A stretch of 64,000 nt of DNA from positions 1-64,000 of the forward strand of contig JAWCLZ010000004.1 of NCBI GenBank assembly GCA_038850275.1. Reading direction: 5' to 3'. The notes below the pieces were generated by a model. That model was given only the letters and a program-made list of their open reading frames with translations. It was not told where the DNA came from and ran no database searches. This document shows positions 17,030-25,781 of the stretch, piece after piece. The stretch's first letter is position 1, and each line of letters begins with the position of its first letter. A program made the position numbers and the translations under genes. The stretch is from JAWCLZ01 sp038850275 (GTDB lineage: Archaea > Halobacteriota > JAWCLZ01).

Positions 17030-18589
17030 ATGCAAAAACAAGTGGAAATCTATGACACTACTCTGCGAGATGGAGCGCAGCGAGAGGGGATAACCTATTC
17101 CGTGAAGGACAAGCTTAATATAGCAAAGAAACTCGATGAGTTTGGCATACACTACATCGAAGGCGGCTGGCCGGGTTCAAATCCCAAGGATATTGAGTTC
17201 TTCAAAGAAATCAGGAAAATGAAGCTTGAGAATGCAAAAATAGCAGCTTTTGGTTCAACTAGAAAAGCAAATATTGCTCCTGAAAAGGACGCGAATTTGA
17301 GAGAGCTTGTGAACTCAGGCGCACCCATTGCCACAATTTTTGGCAAGACCTGGGACTTTCACGTAATAACTGCTCTCAGAACCACGCTTGATGAAAATCT
17401 GCGCATGATCTCGGATTCAATTAAATTTTTAAGAGAAAATGGAATGAGAGTATTCTATGATGCTGAGCACTTCTTCGACGGCTATAAAGCTAATCCTGAA
17501 TATGCAATGCAGACCTTAAAAGCTGCTGAGAAAGCCGGTGCTGAGGTTATAATTCCATGCGACACTAATGGCGGTACTTTAACTTTTGAACTCGAAGAGA
17601 TATTTAAAAAAGTTAAAGCGGAAATAAAAACACCGCTTGGAATACACGCCCATAATGACTCTGAACTTGCAGTTTCAAATTCCATTGCAGCTGTTAAACT
17701 CGGAGCAGTTCAAGTGCAGGGAACAATAAATGGATATGGCGAGCGCTGCGGCAATGCAAATCTATGCTCAGTAATTCCAAATCTCCAACTGAAGCTAGGA
17801 ATAAAGTGCCTTCCAAGTGAAAACTTGAAAAAATTAACTGAGATTTCGCATTATGTAAGTGAAGTTGCAAATTTAGCACCCGATACCCATCAACCATTTG
17901 TGGGCAAAAGTGCATTTTCACATAAAGGCGGCGTGCACGCAGATGCAGTGCGGAAAGACACGCGCACCTATGAACATATAGACCCAGAGTCGATTGGCAA
18001 TAAACGCAAGATCTTGATCTCAGAGCTCTCCGGCAAAAGCAGCGTTTATCACAAGATTGAGCAAATGATGATCTCTGAAAAAGTTAATGCAAAAGAATTA
18101 CTTGATACTGTGAAGATACTTGAAAAAAATGGCTATCACTTCGAAGCTGCAGATGCATCATTTGAATTACTTACTCTTAGAACGTTGGGTAAATACAGAA
18201 AGCCATTTGAACTCGAAGGTTTCAGAGTAATCGTAGATCAAAGAAGAAGCGAAGTAGCAGCTGAAGCAACTGTGAAGATAAAAGTTGGCAATCAGCATAT
18301 AATAACCGCTGGCGAGGGCAATGGTCCAGTGAATGCGCTAGACGTTGCTCTAAGAAAAGCACTGGCGCAGGCCTATCCAATAATTGAAAAGATCAAGCTC
18401 GTTGATTATAAAGTGCGCGTCTTGGATGAAACAGAGGGCACAGCAGCCAAAGTAAGAGTGCTCATAGAAAGCGCCATGGGTGAAAAGCGCTGGGGTACCA
18501 TAGGTGTTTCAACTAACATTATAGAAGCTAGCTATCACGCTTTAACAGATAGTATTGAATATGCTCTACTTAAATTTGAAAAGCAATAA
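17030..18589 (+). CDS. cimA: (R)-citramalate synthase
   Basis: About 519 residues, in the size range of the TIGR00977 citramalate synthases. It condenses pyruvate with acetyl-CoA to citramalate for the threonine-independent route to isoleucine. The TIM barrel begins VEIYDTTLRDGAQREGITYS; the metal site is in GIHAHNDSELAVSNSIAAVK; GTINGYGERCGNANL and FSHKGGVHADAVRKD follow. The C-terminal ~140 residues form the LeuA-type allosteric domain (EGFRVIVDQRRSEVAAEATV). ATG 17030 fits the family start; ATG 17012 is possible. This long form is best known from bacteria. Pyruvate and acetyl-CoA are also the products of the Por enzyme encoded nearby. Confidence 0.88.
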   Translation: MQKQVEIYDTTLRDGAQREGITYSVKDKLNIAKKLDEFGIHYIEGGWPGSNPKDIEFFKEIRKMKLENAKIAAFGSTRKANIAPEKDANLRELVNSGAPIATIFGKTWDFHVITALRTTLDENLRMISDSIKFLRENGMRVFYDAEHFFDGYKANPEYAMQTLKAAEKAGAEVIIPCDTNGGTLTFELEEIFKKVKAEIKTPLGIHAHNDSELAVSNSIAAVKLGAVQVQGTINGYGERCGNANLCSVIPNLQLKLGIKCLPSENLKKLTEISHYVSEVANLAPDTHQPFVGKSAFSHKGGVHADAVRKDTRTYEHIDPESIGNKRKILISELSGKSSVYHKIEQMMISEKVNAKELLDTVKILEKNGYHFEAADASFELLTLRTLGKYRKPFELEGFRVIVDQRRSEVAAEATVKIKVGNQHIITAGEGNGPVNALDVALRKALAQAYPIIEKIKLVDYKVRVLDETEGTAAKVRVLIESAMGEKRWGTIGVSTNIIEASYHALTDSIEYALLKFEKQ

Positions 18590-18611
18590 GGAATAGGGAT
18601 AAGAATAACCC

Positions 18612-19661
18612 CTACCCTAGTCCCTCTTGCCCAACTATTGCAATCAGAGTCTCCCAGTCTTTATTAGTTCTCGCAAACACGTGGCAATTGGCAAGTTTAA
18701 CTTTTTTCAATCCCACTTCTTTCACCGCTAGATAGGCCTGTAGCATCTCCATTAAACTAGGACTTCTATTAGTATGCAATTTATACTCTGGAAAAAAGGC
18801 AAGCAGGGTGAAGGGGATCTCTGGATCAACGCTGCACAATAATCTAGCAATTTTCACCAACTGATCTTCTTCAACCCAGTTTGGAATAAAAAGCGAGAGA
18901 ACTTCCAAAGTGAAGCCTCTATTGATTATTTCCTCAGGGGCTTTCAATATCCACTTATTACTCGTTCCACATAGTTTTTTATAAATTACTTCATCGTAAG
19001 CTTTTATATCCAGCCATAATGAATCCAGACCAGCAGCTGCTAGCAGATCCAAATTCTCAGGCGTGAGTCCATATCCATTGGTTTCCAGCAGAACCCATAT
19101 ATTTTTACAAGCTTGCTTGATTTTCTCAGCAGCTTGAGCATAAAACTCTGCATTACATGCTATATCTCCCCCTGTGAAAGCAACTATGTTTCTCGCAGGT
19201 CCATAGCCCTGTGGGCTGATCACTATCTGCCCTGGGTTAAGCTTTCTGGGACAGAAAAATGACCTCGTACCCCTAGTTACACAAGAGCCGCAGTGATGGC
19301 ATAAATCTGTCGCGTGCCACATCGTTGCCCTATCCCTTGGCTCGCGAACTGTAACAGTAGATTCATAATCCGCGCATAGTTCTGCTATTTCAGCGGTAGA
19401 TAAAAAGAATCCATTGTAAATCTTTGAGAATCTCCATGAATGGCACTTCAAACAGCTATGATTGCAACCACTCTGATAGATACTAAAGTAATCTTCAGGT
19501 CGCGAGAGATGTGCAGATTTTATAAGTCTATAGTACAATTCCCCTTCTTTCTTCAAAGTAGCTTTACATGCATAAAGCTGGCTACCGTTGGGTAATCTAA
19601 CCATACAGCTTCCAGCCGCGTATCCTTGATTCACCATTTTGCAATCCACTTCCACTTTCAT
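18612..19661 (-). CDS. Radical SAM protein (PFL-activase-like) with extra Cys cluster
   Basis: About 349 residues from ATG 19661, which follows GGGGAATAA and the stop of the upstream gene. The radical SAM motif is CNHSCLKC (C-x3-C-x2-C). An insertion after it carries CHHCGSCVTRGTRSFFC, a probable second Fe-S or zinc site. Later motifs are NIVAFTGGDIACNAEFY (GGE-like, here GGD), WVLLETNGYGLT and SLWLDIKAYD, as in COG1180 activating enzymes. The substrate is unknown. Co-transcribed with yjbQ upstream. Confidence 0.75.
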   Translation of the reverse strand: MKVEVDCKMVNQGYAAGSCMVRLPNGSQLYACKATLKKEGELYYRLIKSAHLSRPEDYFSIYQSGCNHSCLKCHSWRFSKIYNGFFLSTAEIAELCADYESTVTVREPRDRATMWHATDLCHHCGSCVTRGTRSFFCPRKLNPGQIVISPQGYGPARNIVAFTGGDIACNAEFYAQAAEKIKQACKNIWVLLETNGYGLTPENLDLLAAAGLDSLWLDIKAYDEVIYKKLCGTSNKWILKAPEEIINRGFTLEVLSLFIPNWVEEDQLVKIARLLCSVDPEIPFTLLAFFPEYKLHTNRSPSLMEMLQAYLAVKEVGLKKVKLANCHVFARTNKDWETLIAIVGQEGLG

Positions 19662-19662
19662 T

Positions 19663-20082
19663 TTATTCCCCAATAATTTGAACCGCGATCTTGCGATTTC
19701 TAGGTCTATTATCAAAGTCTATGAAAACAATTTGCTGCCATGTACCTAAAGCCATTTTGCTCTCAATAACAGGCACGGCGATGCTGGGGCCTAGAAGTGC
19801 TGCTCTAATATGACTATGTCCATTGCCATCGCCCCATTTAAGATTGTGCTTGTATTCGATATTCTCAGGTGCTATTCTTTCAATTGCGCGCCTTAGATCT
19901 TCTATCGCGCCGCTTTCATATTCAATTGTGGTGAGCGCTCCAGTGGAGCCCGGTACAAAGATTGTTACCAGTCCATTTTTTATCTTACTGCTTTTAACAA
20001 TTCCATCTACTTGCGAGGTAATATCTATAATATCTGCGTTCCCCTTTGTTGAGAGAGCTATAAAGGTATTAATTACTGTCAT
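19663..20082 (-). CDS. YjbQ/UPF0047 family protein
   Basis: 139 residues, full family length. Conserved features are GLVTIFVPGSTGALTTIEYE, ERIAPENIEYKHNL and the signature WGDGNGHSHIRAALLGPS, ending with WQQIVFIDFDNRPRNRKIAV. Some members have secondary thiamine-phosphate synthase activity in vitro; the physiological role is unclear. The gene lies immediately upstream of the radical SAM gene with essentially no gap. Confidence 0.88.
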   Translation of the reverse strand: MTVINTFIALSTKGNADIIDITSQVDGIVKSSKIKNGLVTIFVPGSTGALTTIEYESGAIEDLRRAIERIAPENIEYKHNLKWGDGNGHSHIRAALLGPSIAVPVIESKMALGTWQQIVFIDFDNRPRNRKIAVQIIGE

Positions 20083-20164
20083 TTTTCCACCTTAAAAGGG
20101 ATATGTTTTTATCTTTGATTATATTATTATACGTAAATATTGTTCGATAAAGGTGATGTATTAA

Positions 20165-20665
20165 ATGCTTCAAAAACTCATCCCGAGAAAGGTGTTCTTC
20201 ACAAGTGGGGTTGGCCGCCATCGAGAAGAACTTGAATCTTTTGAAATGGCATTGAGAGATGCGGGGATCGAGAAATTTAATTTGGTGCAAGTGAGTTCTA
20301 TTTTACCCCCGAAGTGCCAGATTGTATTAAAGGAAGAAGGCCTTAAAGAACTTGTAGCTGGAGAAATTGTTCTCACCGTTTTATCAGAAATTTCTTCCAA
20401 CGAGCCAAATCGCAGAATCACTGCATCGATCGGCGCTGCTCTACCTAAAGATCCTGAGAGACAGTTTGGCTATTTATCTGAACATCATGCTTACGGCGAA
20501 ACCGAGGAGTATGCTGGTAAATATGCTGAAAAACTCGCTGATAATATGTATCTCACTTGGACGAATGAAAAAGCTGCGAAAACACTGCATATTTCACGCT
20601 CCGCGGAGGTCGAAGAAAATCGAAAGTGGACAACCGTGATAGCTGCCGCGGTATTCATACTTTAA
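20165..20665 (+). CDS. pdaD: Pyruvoyl-dependent arginine decarboxylase
   Basis: 166 residues. PvlArgDC makes agmatine for polyamine synthesis and for archaeal tRNA-Ile2 agmatidine. The self-cleavage site is in LVQVSSILPPKC: cleavage between Ser44 and Ser45 would give the pyruvoyl group. Other conserved stretches are PRKVFFTSGVGRHREELESF and SIGAALPKDPERQFGYLSEH. Divergent from yjbQ; the next gene begins about 45 bases after its stop. Confidence 0.93.
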   Translation: MLQKLIPRKVFFTSGVGRHREELESFEMALRDAGIEKFNLVQVSSILPPKCQIVLKEEGLKELVAGEIVLTVLSEISSNEPNRRITASIGAALPKDPERQFGYLSEHHAYGETEEYAGKYAEKLADNMYLTWTNEKAAKTLHISRSAEVEENRKWTTVIAAAVFIL

Positions 20666-20709
20666 CTTGCGCACAAAGTTTAAATGATATGGAATATGAA
20701 GTTTTATTT

Positions 20710-20913
20710 ATGCCAGTTATTCACGTGTATGTTTGGACGGGATTTTCAAACGAGGCTAAAAAGAGGGTAATAGCAGGCATAACTAAGGTTTTCATAGAAA
20801 TTGGGGTGCCAAGAGAAGCAGTTGAAGTTATAATTCAAGAAGTTCCAAAGGAAAACTGGGGCGTAGGCGGGGAACAAGCCAGTGAGAAGCTAAAGCATAT
20901 TCAGCCGCCCTAG
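20710..20913 (+). CDS. 4-oxalocrotonate tautomerase family protein
   Basis: 67 residues from ATG 20710, giving the MP start expected for this family: after Met removal Pro1 is the catalytic base. The fold signature is VIHVYVWTGFSNEAKKRVIA, then VPREAVEVIIQEVPKENWGV. The reading from 20626 adds an unrelated leader overlapping the previous gene and is rejected. Substrate unknown. Confidence 0.85.
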   Translation: MPVIHVYVWTGFSNEAKKRVIAGITKVFIEIGVPREAVEVIIQEVPKENWGVGGEQASEKLKHIQPP

Positions 20914-20936
20914 AAAGCAAGGGTATATTAGATGAA

Positions 20937-21542
20937 TTAAAATCCAAAAGCAGATTTAATACCTGAGATAACCATTTCTATTGCTATCGCTGCTAATACA
21001 ATGCCCATTATTTTGGTTATCGCGCGAGCTCCATCTCTCTTCACTACTCGATAGACTAGGTCGGAGTTTACTGTTATAGCCCAGAATAAAAACATAGCAA
21101 TGAATATTGCTGCTATGACTAAGAGTTTTTGATAAATGCTGCTTGCAGCAGTCATATAGATCATAACAGTGGTCATTGCCCCTGGGCCTGCTATTAATGG
21201 TGTTGCCATTGGAGTTATAGCCACGCCTTTTTTATCTTCAAGTTCACCTGGCGAATACTGCCTATGGCCCAGCATCATATCATAACCGATCACGAGCAAG
21301 AGTAGTCCGCCAGCTATCTTAAGAGAACTTATATGTACCATGAGGTATTGCAGAATATATTCACCCGCGAGGGCGAAGAGCAGAAGAATTAAGAGAGCTA
21401 TAACCGAGGCTTTTGTTATTATTTTTCTTCTATCTTTAACTGTGAATCCCTCGGTTAAGGCAAGGAATAGTGGCACATTGCCAAATGGATCAGTTACCAC
21501 GAAAAATGCCACGGTGGCATAAATTAAAAGCTCGGCATCCAT
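20937..21542 (-). CDS. MarC/UPF0056 family membrane protein
   Basis: About 201 residues with six membrane helices. Conserved features are FFVVTDPFGNVPLFLALTEG at the N-terminus and PLIAGPGAMTTVMIYMTAAS in the fourth segment, typical of MarC-family proteins (function unsettled). ATG 21542 (MDAELLIYATVA) is preferred; the reading from 21650 adds about 36 residues without family similarity. Confidence 0.85.
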   Translation of the reverse strand: MDAELLIYATVAFFVVTDPFGNVPLFLALTEGFTVKDRRKIITKASVIALLILLLFALAGEYILQYLMVHISSLKIAGGLLLLVIGYDMMLGHRQYSPGELEDKKGVAITPMATPLIAGPGAMTTVMIYMTAASSIYQKLLVIAAIFIAMFLFWAITVNSDLVYRVVKRDGARAITKIMGIVLAAIAIEMVISGIKSAFGF

Positions 21543-21624
21543 AATTATGTTATTTGCAATACGCTGATAAAAAACTATCCATGGTTTTTTATAATATGAA
21601 TTCCAATTTATAGCAGGAGTTGAA

Positions 21625-21837
21625 ATGAGCTTTATTAGATTTACACGCAAGGAAGATAAACTAACTGGATATATTGTTCCTCAAGCGAGCCAGGCTAAAA
21701 ATATAGATCTCGATGGGACTGGGGGCGTCTGGATAGATTTTGAAACACCTATGGCGGAGATCACGGTATTCATAAGTAAAGAAGATGCCGTTAGACTTAC
21801 AAGTCAGCTGAGAGAGCAAATGGCTGCTGAAAAATAG
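21625..21837 (+). CDS. Small hypothetical protein
   Basis: 70 residues, acidic and soluble, beginning MSFIRFTRKEDKLTGYIVPQ and ending DAVRLTSQLREQMAAEK. The pattern suggests a beta hairpin followed by a helix. I do not recognise a family. It starts after a GCAGGAGTTGAA sequence that can serve as a ribosome binding site and overlaps the convergent TraB-like gene by 34 bases at the 3' end. Confidence 0.55.
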   Translation: MSFIRFTRKEDKLTGYIVPQASQAKNIDLDGTGGVWIDFETPMAEITVFISKEDAVRLTSQLREQMAAEK

Positions 21838-23030
21838 TGAAAAACTTTGCTCCAGGCAATCCAGAATGAATTCTTCAATGTCTCTAGGTTTACACCTGTA
21901 TAGGAAAACATGAGCCAAGTGCCTATAAGAGTGCCAAGCATGCTTCCTAGGTTGGCTAGAGCAGCGATTAAGATTATTCTGAAGAGGCGATTTTTATATA
22001 ATTGCTTTAGGGATTCGATTTTTCTTAAATTGAAATCCTCCTTTTTAGGGGGGCGCATAATTGCCTCAGCATATCCGGCTAGCCAGCCGATGGCGAGGAA
22101 GGGATTTAAGAATGCAAACCAAGCTAGGAAAAATGCAACTAGTGCTGAATAAGCATGTCCGCCCGCTAGGATTACAGCTAGACCTGAGAAAATTCCTTGA
22201 CACAGGAATAGTATTGTAATTGCAAGTAGAAGATGCTGGAGAGAGATCCCAGCCATTACCAGCAAAGCGAGTAAGGACGCGATTATAACAATAAAAAGCC
22301 AAGTTAAGATGCTTGATAAGTTAAATCGCTTTTTCGGCAAATATGTTAGGTTTTCAAGCTTGGGAATTAATTTAGGATTGTCAAGATATCTCTTTATCCC
22401 CGCTATATGCCCAGCGCCAACCACTGCTACTACTTTTCCTTTCTCAGCTAAATTGAGCAAATTGCCAGCAATGTAAGCATCGCGCTCATCCACTAGTACT
22501 TCTGCAGCGCGAGGTGAAAATTCTCTTAGTTCCTGCATCATTTGATCCACCATATCTTTCTGGGTAATGGTATCTAGGTCGATTTCTTCTTTTCCAACCT
22601 CAAATATAGCACTGAATAGAGCGAAGATCATTTTGATTTTCTCAAGAGATGTCATTTTAGTCCAGAAACGCTGCAGAGTTATTTGGATATCTCTATCCAC
22701 AAGCGCCAACTCTGCTCCAGTTTTTTCTGCAGCTTCGATAGCCGCAAGAAATTCAACCCCGGGCTTCACTCCCACGTTTGAACTAATTTTATTTTGTACA
22801 TATGCTAAAAGCCAGCTCGCGAGGAAGTAATAGACATTCCCTTTTAGAATATCTTTGATTTTAATCTCGCTTTCCATTTCATCGCGCAGGACTTGCAATC
22901 TTCTATGGCAAAGTTCCACAGCGACTATTTTGGGTTTTTCTCTCTCAATTACTTCCTTAACTTCGCTTGCGCTTTTCTCAGATATATGAGCGGTTCCTAT
23001 GATAAGGATGTTTGACTTCAGTTCCATCAA
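21804..23030 (-). CDS. TraB/PrgY family membrane protein
   Basis: 408 residues. The N-terminal TraB domain has IIGTAHISEKSASEVKEVIE and IVAVELCHRRLQVL, with the conserved His and Glu, and later VVAVVGAGHIAGIKRYL. The C-terminal ~180 residues contain several membrane helices (LTWLFIVIIASLLALLVMAG onwards). The TraB/Tiki/GumN superfamily is predicted to be metalloproteases; archaeal members are uncharacterised. It is followed on the other strand by the small gene 21625-21837, with overlapping ends. Confidence 0.85.
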   Translation of the reverse strand: MMELKSNILIIGTAHISEKSASEVKEVIEREKPKIVAVELCHRRLQVLRDEMESEIKIKDILKGNVYYFLASWLLAYVQNKISSNVGVKPGVEFLAAIEAAEKTGAELALVDRDIQITLQRFWTKMTSLEKIKMIFALFSAIFEVGKEEIDLDTITQKDMVDQMMQELREFSPRAAEVLVDERDAYIAGNLLNLAEKGKVVAVVGAGHIAGIKRYLDNPKLIPKLENLTYLPKKRFNLSSILTWLFIVIIASLLALLVMAGISLQHLLLAITILFLCQGIFSGLAVILAGGHAYSALVAFFLAWFAFLNPFLAIGWLAGYAEAIMRPPKKEDFNLRKIESLKQLYKNRLFRIILIAALANLGSMLGTLIGTWLMFSYTGVNLETLKNSFWIAWSKVFHYFSAAICSLS

Positions 23031-23047
23031 ACGCTTTCACCTCTAAT

Positions 23048-24145
23048 TTATGGCCTTCGATCCAGGAATTCAAGCAGTGCTAGCGCTTTAATGAGATCTG
23101 TTTTGGTTATTATACCAACCATGGAGTTGCCTTCTTTAACTATCAATCGACCAATGTTATAGCGATTCATTAGCTTCAATGCAGTGGCAGCATCATCCTC
23201 GGGAGAGATTGAAACTATATTTCGACTCATAATTTGCTCCACCTTTGTTGATGAATGCTGAGAATTTGAGATTTTCTGCACATCGTTAAAAGTAACGATT
23301 CCCAGCAGCAAACCTTTTTCTACAACTGGATACCCCATATATTTTTTCTTAAGCATTATCTCAAGCAATTCACTGACATTTATACTAGGGGGAATTGAAA
23401 ATACATCTGCACTCATTATATTTCGAACCTTTACGCCCTCTAGAAGACTTGCCGCTATAACAGTGGTTTCTTCCTCAGAAGCGCCTACGAAGATGAAAAA
23501 GGCAATTATTAACAAGATGATATCGCCGAGTAAAAATCCAAATAGTCCAAATATGAATGCAAATAGCTTGCCCAGCAAAGCTGCCTTGCGAGTCGCACGC
23601 GCGTAGGAAATGCGGCTTGCTAAAAAGGCTCTTAAGATTCGCCCTCCATCCATTGGAAATGCAGGTAGGATATTGAAGGCTGCTAATATTAAATTCATAA
23701 GTGCGAGTAATAAGGTGAAGGTGGCGAATGTTGAGCCAAAAATCGCAAATACTTTATTCGATGCATAGAATAGCAAAGCCAGACCCAAGCTTGTTGCCGG
23801 GCCAGCAATTGAAACCCGAAGCTCCACCCTTGGTTCCCGCGGTAGCTCTTCGAGAGCAGATACACCTCCAAATAGAAAGAGAGTTATGCTCCTGATCTTA
23901 ATTCCATATTTTAACGCAACTAAAGAATGCCCAATTTCATGGAGCAAAACGCAAGCAAAGAGAGAAATTGCTGTTACAATGCCCAATATGAACTTCACCT
24001 CTAAAGGTAGAGGTTCATTTCCAAAACCAAGGGGAAATGGATTGGAAGCAAAAACCCAGGCTAGAAAGGGTAGTATTAGCAAAAAGGTTATATGCAGATA
24101 AATTGGAATTTTAGCAATGCTTCCAATTTTAATACTTGCTTTCAT
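23048..24145 (-). CDS. Site-2 protease family zinc metalloprotease with CBS domains
   Basis: About 365 residues. The M50 core has the zinc motif LLHEIGHSLVALKYGI and the second metal motif NILPAFPMDGGRILRAFL, embedded in about six membrane helices. Two CBS repeats form the C-terminus (RNIMSADVFSIPPSI with IVTFNDVQK; EQIMSRNIVSISPEDD with IITKTDLIKAL). Archaeal S2P-CBS proteases cleave within the membrane and may be gated by nucleotides. ATG 24145 matches the family N-terminus better than ATG 24190. It is divergent from the PRC-barrel gene, with start sites about 50 bases apart. Confidence 0.9.
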   Translation of the reverse strand: MKASIKIGSIAKIPIYLHITFLLILPFLAWVFASNPFPLGFGNEPLPLEVKFILGIVTAISLFACVLLHEIGHSLVALKYGIKIRSITLFLFGGVSALEELPREPRVELRVSIAGPATSLGLALLFYASNKVFAIFGSTFATFTLLLALMNLILAAFNILPAFPMDGGRILRAFLASRISYARATRKAALLGKLFAFIFGLFGFLLGDIILLIIAFFIFVGASEEETTVIAASLLEGVKVRNIMSADVFSIPPSINVSELLEIMLKKKYMGYPVVEKGLLLGIVTFNDVQKISNSQHSSTKVEQIMSRNIVSISPEDDAATALKLMNRYNIGRLIVKEGNSMVGIITKTDLIKALALLEFLDRRP

Positions 24146-24192
24146 TGCTAATAAATAGACTAATAAACTATATATTCTCTTAGTAGACATTA

Positions 24193-24480
24193 ATGGCAGA
24201 GGTATTGAGTATGCGCACTGAACTGACTTCTTTAATGGATCTTAAGGTTTACACTGATAAGGGGAAGTATGTGGGAAAGGTTGATGATGTAATAATCGAT
24301 CCAAATGAGAAGCGAATTAGCGCTCTTGCCATAGGCGATGTAAATCGCGATATCTTCGATGTACCTGCGAAGGGTATTCGCCTTCCATATCGCTGGGTTC
24401 TCGCAGTTGGCGATATAATAATCATAAAGCAGCCAATTGCTAGAGCTAAGCCTCAGCCAACTCAAGAAGCTGGAAAATGA
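24193..24480 (+). CDS. PRC-barrel domain protein
   Basis: 95 residues (or 89 from ATG 24211). The PRC-barrel beta pattern is clear: SLMDLKVYTDKGKYVGKVDD, VIIDPNEKRISALAIGD, IRLPYRWVLAVGDIIIIKQP. Small archaeal PRC-barrel proteins are often next to cell-division or RNA-processing genes; the role here is unknown. It overlaps thg1 by four bases, so the two are co-translated. Confidence 0.85.
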   Translation: MAEVLSMRTELTSLMDLKVYTDKGKYVGKVDDVIIDPNEKRISALAIGDVNRDIFDVPAKGIRLPYRWVLAVGDIIIIKQPIARAKPQPTQEAGK

Positions 24481-25214
24481 ATGGAATGAAGGATCGAGAG
24501 GTTTATTCTGAGATCAAGGCTATCCCCCCTATTGCAATAAGAATAGATGGAAGGAATTTTAAGAGTACATTTGAGAAGTTAAAATTCACAAAGCCATATG
24601 ATGAAAAATTTGCCCGTGCGATGGCAGATGCAGCTGAGTTATTCCTCCGTGAAAGTGGATTGAATCCACAGTTTGCGTATACCTTTTCCGATGAAGTTAA
24701 CATCTTTTTTTTTAAGCTCTCCTTTCAAGGCAGAGTTGAGAAGCTTAACTCTGTAATTCCAAGTTTCTTTTCCAGCGCTCTAACTTTGAAGTTGGGTCTC
24801 AAAATCCCAATTGCATTTGACTCGCGAGTGATACCTCTTCATAGACACGAGCTCTTGAATTACCTTGACTGGAGGCAGGCTGAGGCTTGGAGGAACTTTG
24901 TAAATAGCTATGGTTATTACAAGCTCATAGAAGATGGCCTTGCTAAATCAGAGGCTGTGAAGCGCTTGAAAGGGATGTCTGCTAGCGATATACATGATAT
25001 GCTTTTCAAAAGGGGGCTGAATCTCAACGCCATGCCTATTTGGCAGAAGAGGGGGATTTTGATTAAAAGAGAGGGCTTTGAAAAAATTGGCTTTAATCCT
25101 GTGGAGAAAAAGAGAGTCAAGACAGTTCGAATGCGCATTGTTCAAGACTGGGCACCGCCAATTTTTAATTCCAAAGAAGGAAGGAAGCTGATTGAGTCAT
25201 TGATACCTAAATAA
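24477..25214 (+). CDS. thg1: tRNA-His guanylyltransferase, Thg1 family
   Basis: 245 residues. Thg1 adds a guanosine to tRNA 5' ends in the reverse (3'-5') direction; archaeal members do this template-dependently. The metal-binding motif is AIRIDGRNFKSTFEKLKF (Asp in RIDGR) and the second acidic motif is FAYTFSDEVNIFF. Conserved HELLNYLDWRQAEAWRNFVN and the C-terminal VKTVRMRIVQDW follow. The start ATG overlaps the stop of the PRC-barrel gene. Confidence 0.92.
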   Translation: MNGMKDREVYSEIKAIPPIAIRIDGRNFKSTFEKLKFTKPYDEKFARAMADAAELFLRESGLNPQFAYTFSDEVNIFFFKLSFQGRVEKLNSVIPSFFSSALTLKLGLKIPIAFDSRVIPLHRHELLNYLDWRQAEAWRNFVNSYGYYKLIEDGLAKSEAVKRLKGMSASDIHDMLFKRGLNLNAMPIWQKRGILIKREGFEKIGFNPVEKKRVKTVRMRIVQDWAPPIFNSKEGRKLIESLIPK

Positions 25215-25222
25215 AAGCTTTT

Positions 25223-25298
25223 CACTCACTTGTGCCCTTTAAGGGAAAAAAGAGCTAGGATGGGAAAACGGTAAAACCCATCTGGGCACAAGTGAGTG
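25223..25298. ncRNA. 76-nt hairpin with a 15-bp perfect stem
   Basis: CACTCACTTGTGCCC (25223-25237) is the exact reverse complement of GGGCACAAGTGAGTG (25284-25298). Inside is a second 6-bp hairpin, GATGGG (25259-25264) with CCCATC (25277-25282), loop AAAACGGTAAAA. The stem is G+C rich in an otherwise AT-rich space and begins nine bases after the thg1 stop. It could be the 3' structure of the thg1 message, an independent small RNA, or the ends of a tiny mobile element. It does not resemble SRP RNA, RNase P or a CRISPR repeat. Confidence 0.5.
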
Positions 25299-25386
25299 GG
25301 GGTATATATTATTATTTTTTGCTTGGTAATATAAATTTTTCGTTAATCAACGAATTTATTATAAACAATTGACGTAAATTTTAAAT

Positions 25387-25617
25387 TCACTTAAGCCAGA
25401 CATCCAGCTTTTTTCCCACGCTAGAGAAATTGAGTTTATTCTCGCGCGCTAGCCATCCAATTGCCATATAAACAGTGTTCTTCTCAACCTTTGCCTCAAA
25501 GGAAACATCCGCCACCAACTTGGCAATTTGAGTTCTCCCGTGTTTATNNNNNNNNNNATAATGCCATACAATGCCCGCGATCTCGCCTATCTTCTGCTCC
25601 AATTTATCCCCACCCAT
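25387..25617 (-). CDS. Winged helix-turn-helix domain protein, interrupted by an assembly gap
   Basis: 76 codons as read through the Ns. The N-terminus GGDKLEQKIGEIAGIVWHY and the tail VEKNTVYMAIGWLARENKLN match the small archaeal/bacterial winged-helix family PF10771-like. Ten Ns (25548-25557) remove about four residues between HY and KHGRTQIAKL; the frame is the same on both sides, which suggests the gap length is right or a multiple of three off. Confidence 0.65.
   Translation of the reverse strand: MGGDKLEQKIGEIAGIVWHYXXXXKHGRTQIAKLVADVSFEAKVEKNTVYMAIGWLARENKLNFSSVGKKLDVWLK
25548..25557. other. Assembly gap (10 Ns)
   Basis: Ten undetermined bases inside the winged-helix gene. It marks a scaffold join or masked low-confidence sequence, so the order of the two halves of this window rests on scaffolding at this point. 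Confidence 0.99.
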
Positions 25618-25781
25618 TCAGATAGATTAAGATGAGTCTCCCAGTTTTGTGGAGATCGGTTTACTTCATTTCTACTATACGCATCTTAATAAAGAATTGT
25701 ACGTATAAAATGTGCAAAAACGATTGACAAAAGAAAGGAAAATAAAAAGTTATAAATATAAGTTTTGATCTCAATTTTTCC

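Noticed and set aside
20626..20709. Longer start for the tautomerase
   Set aside because: The family needs Met-Pro at the start for Pro1 catalysis, which ATG 20710 provides.
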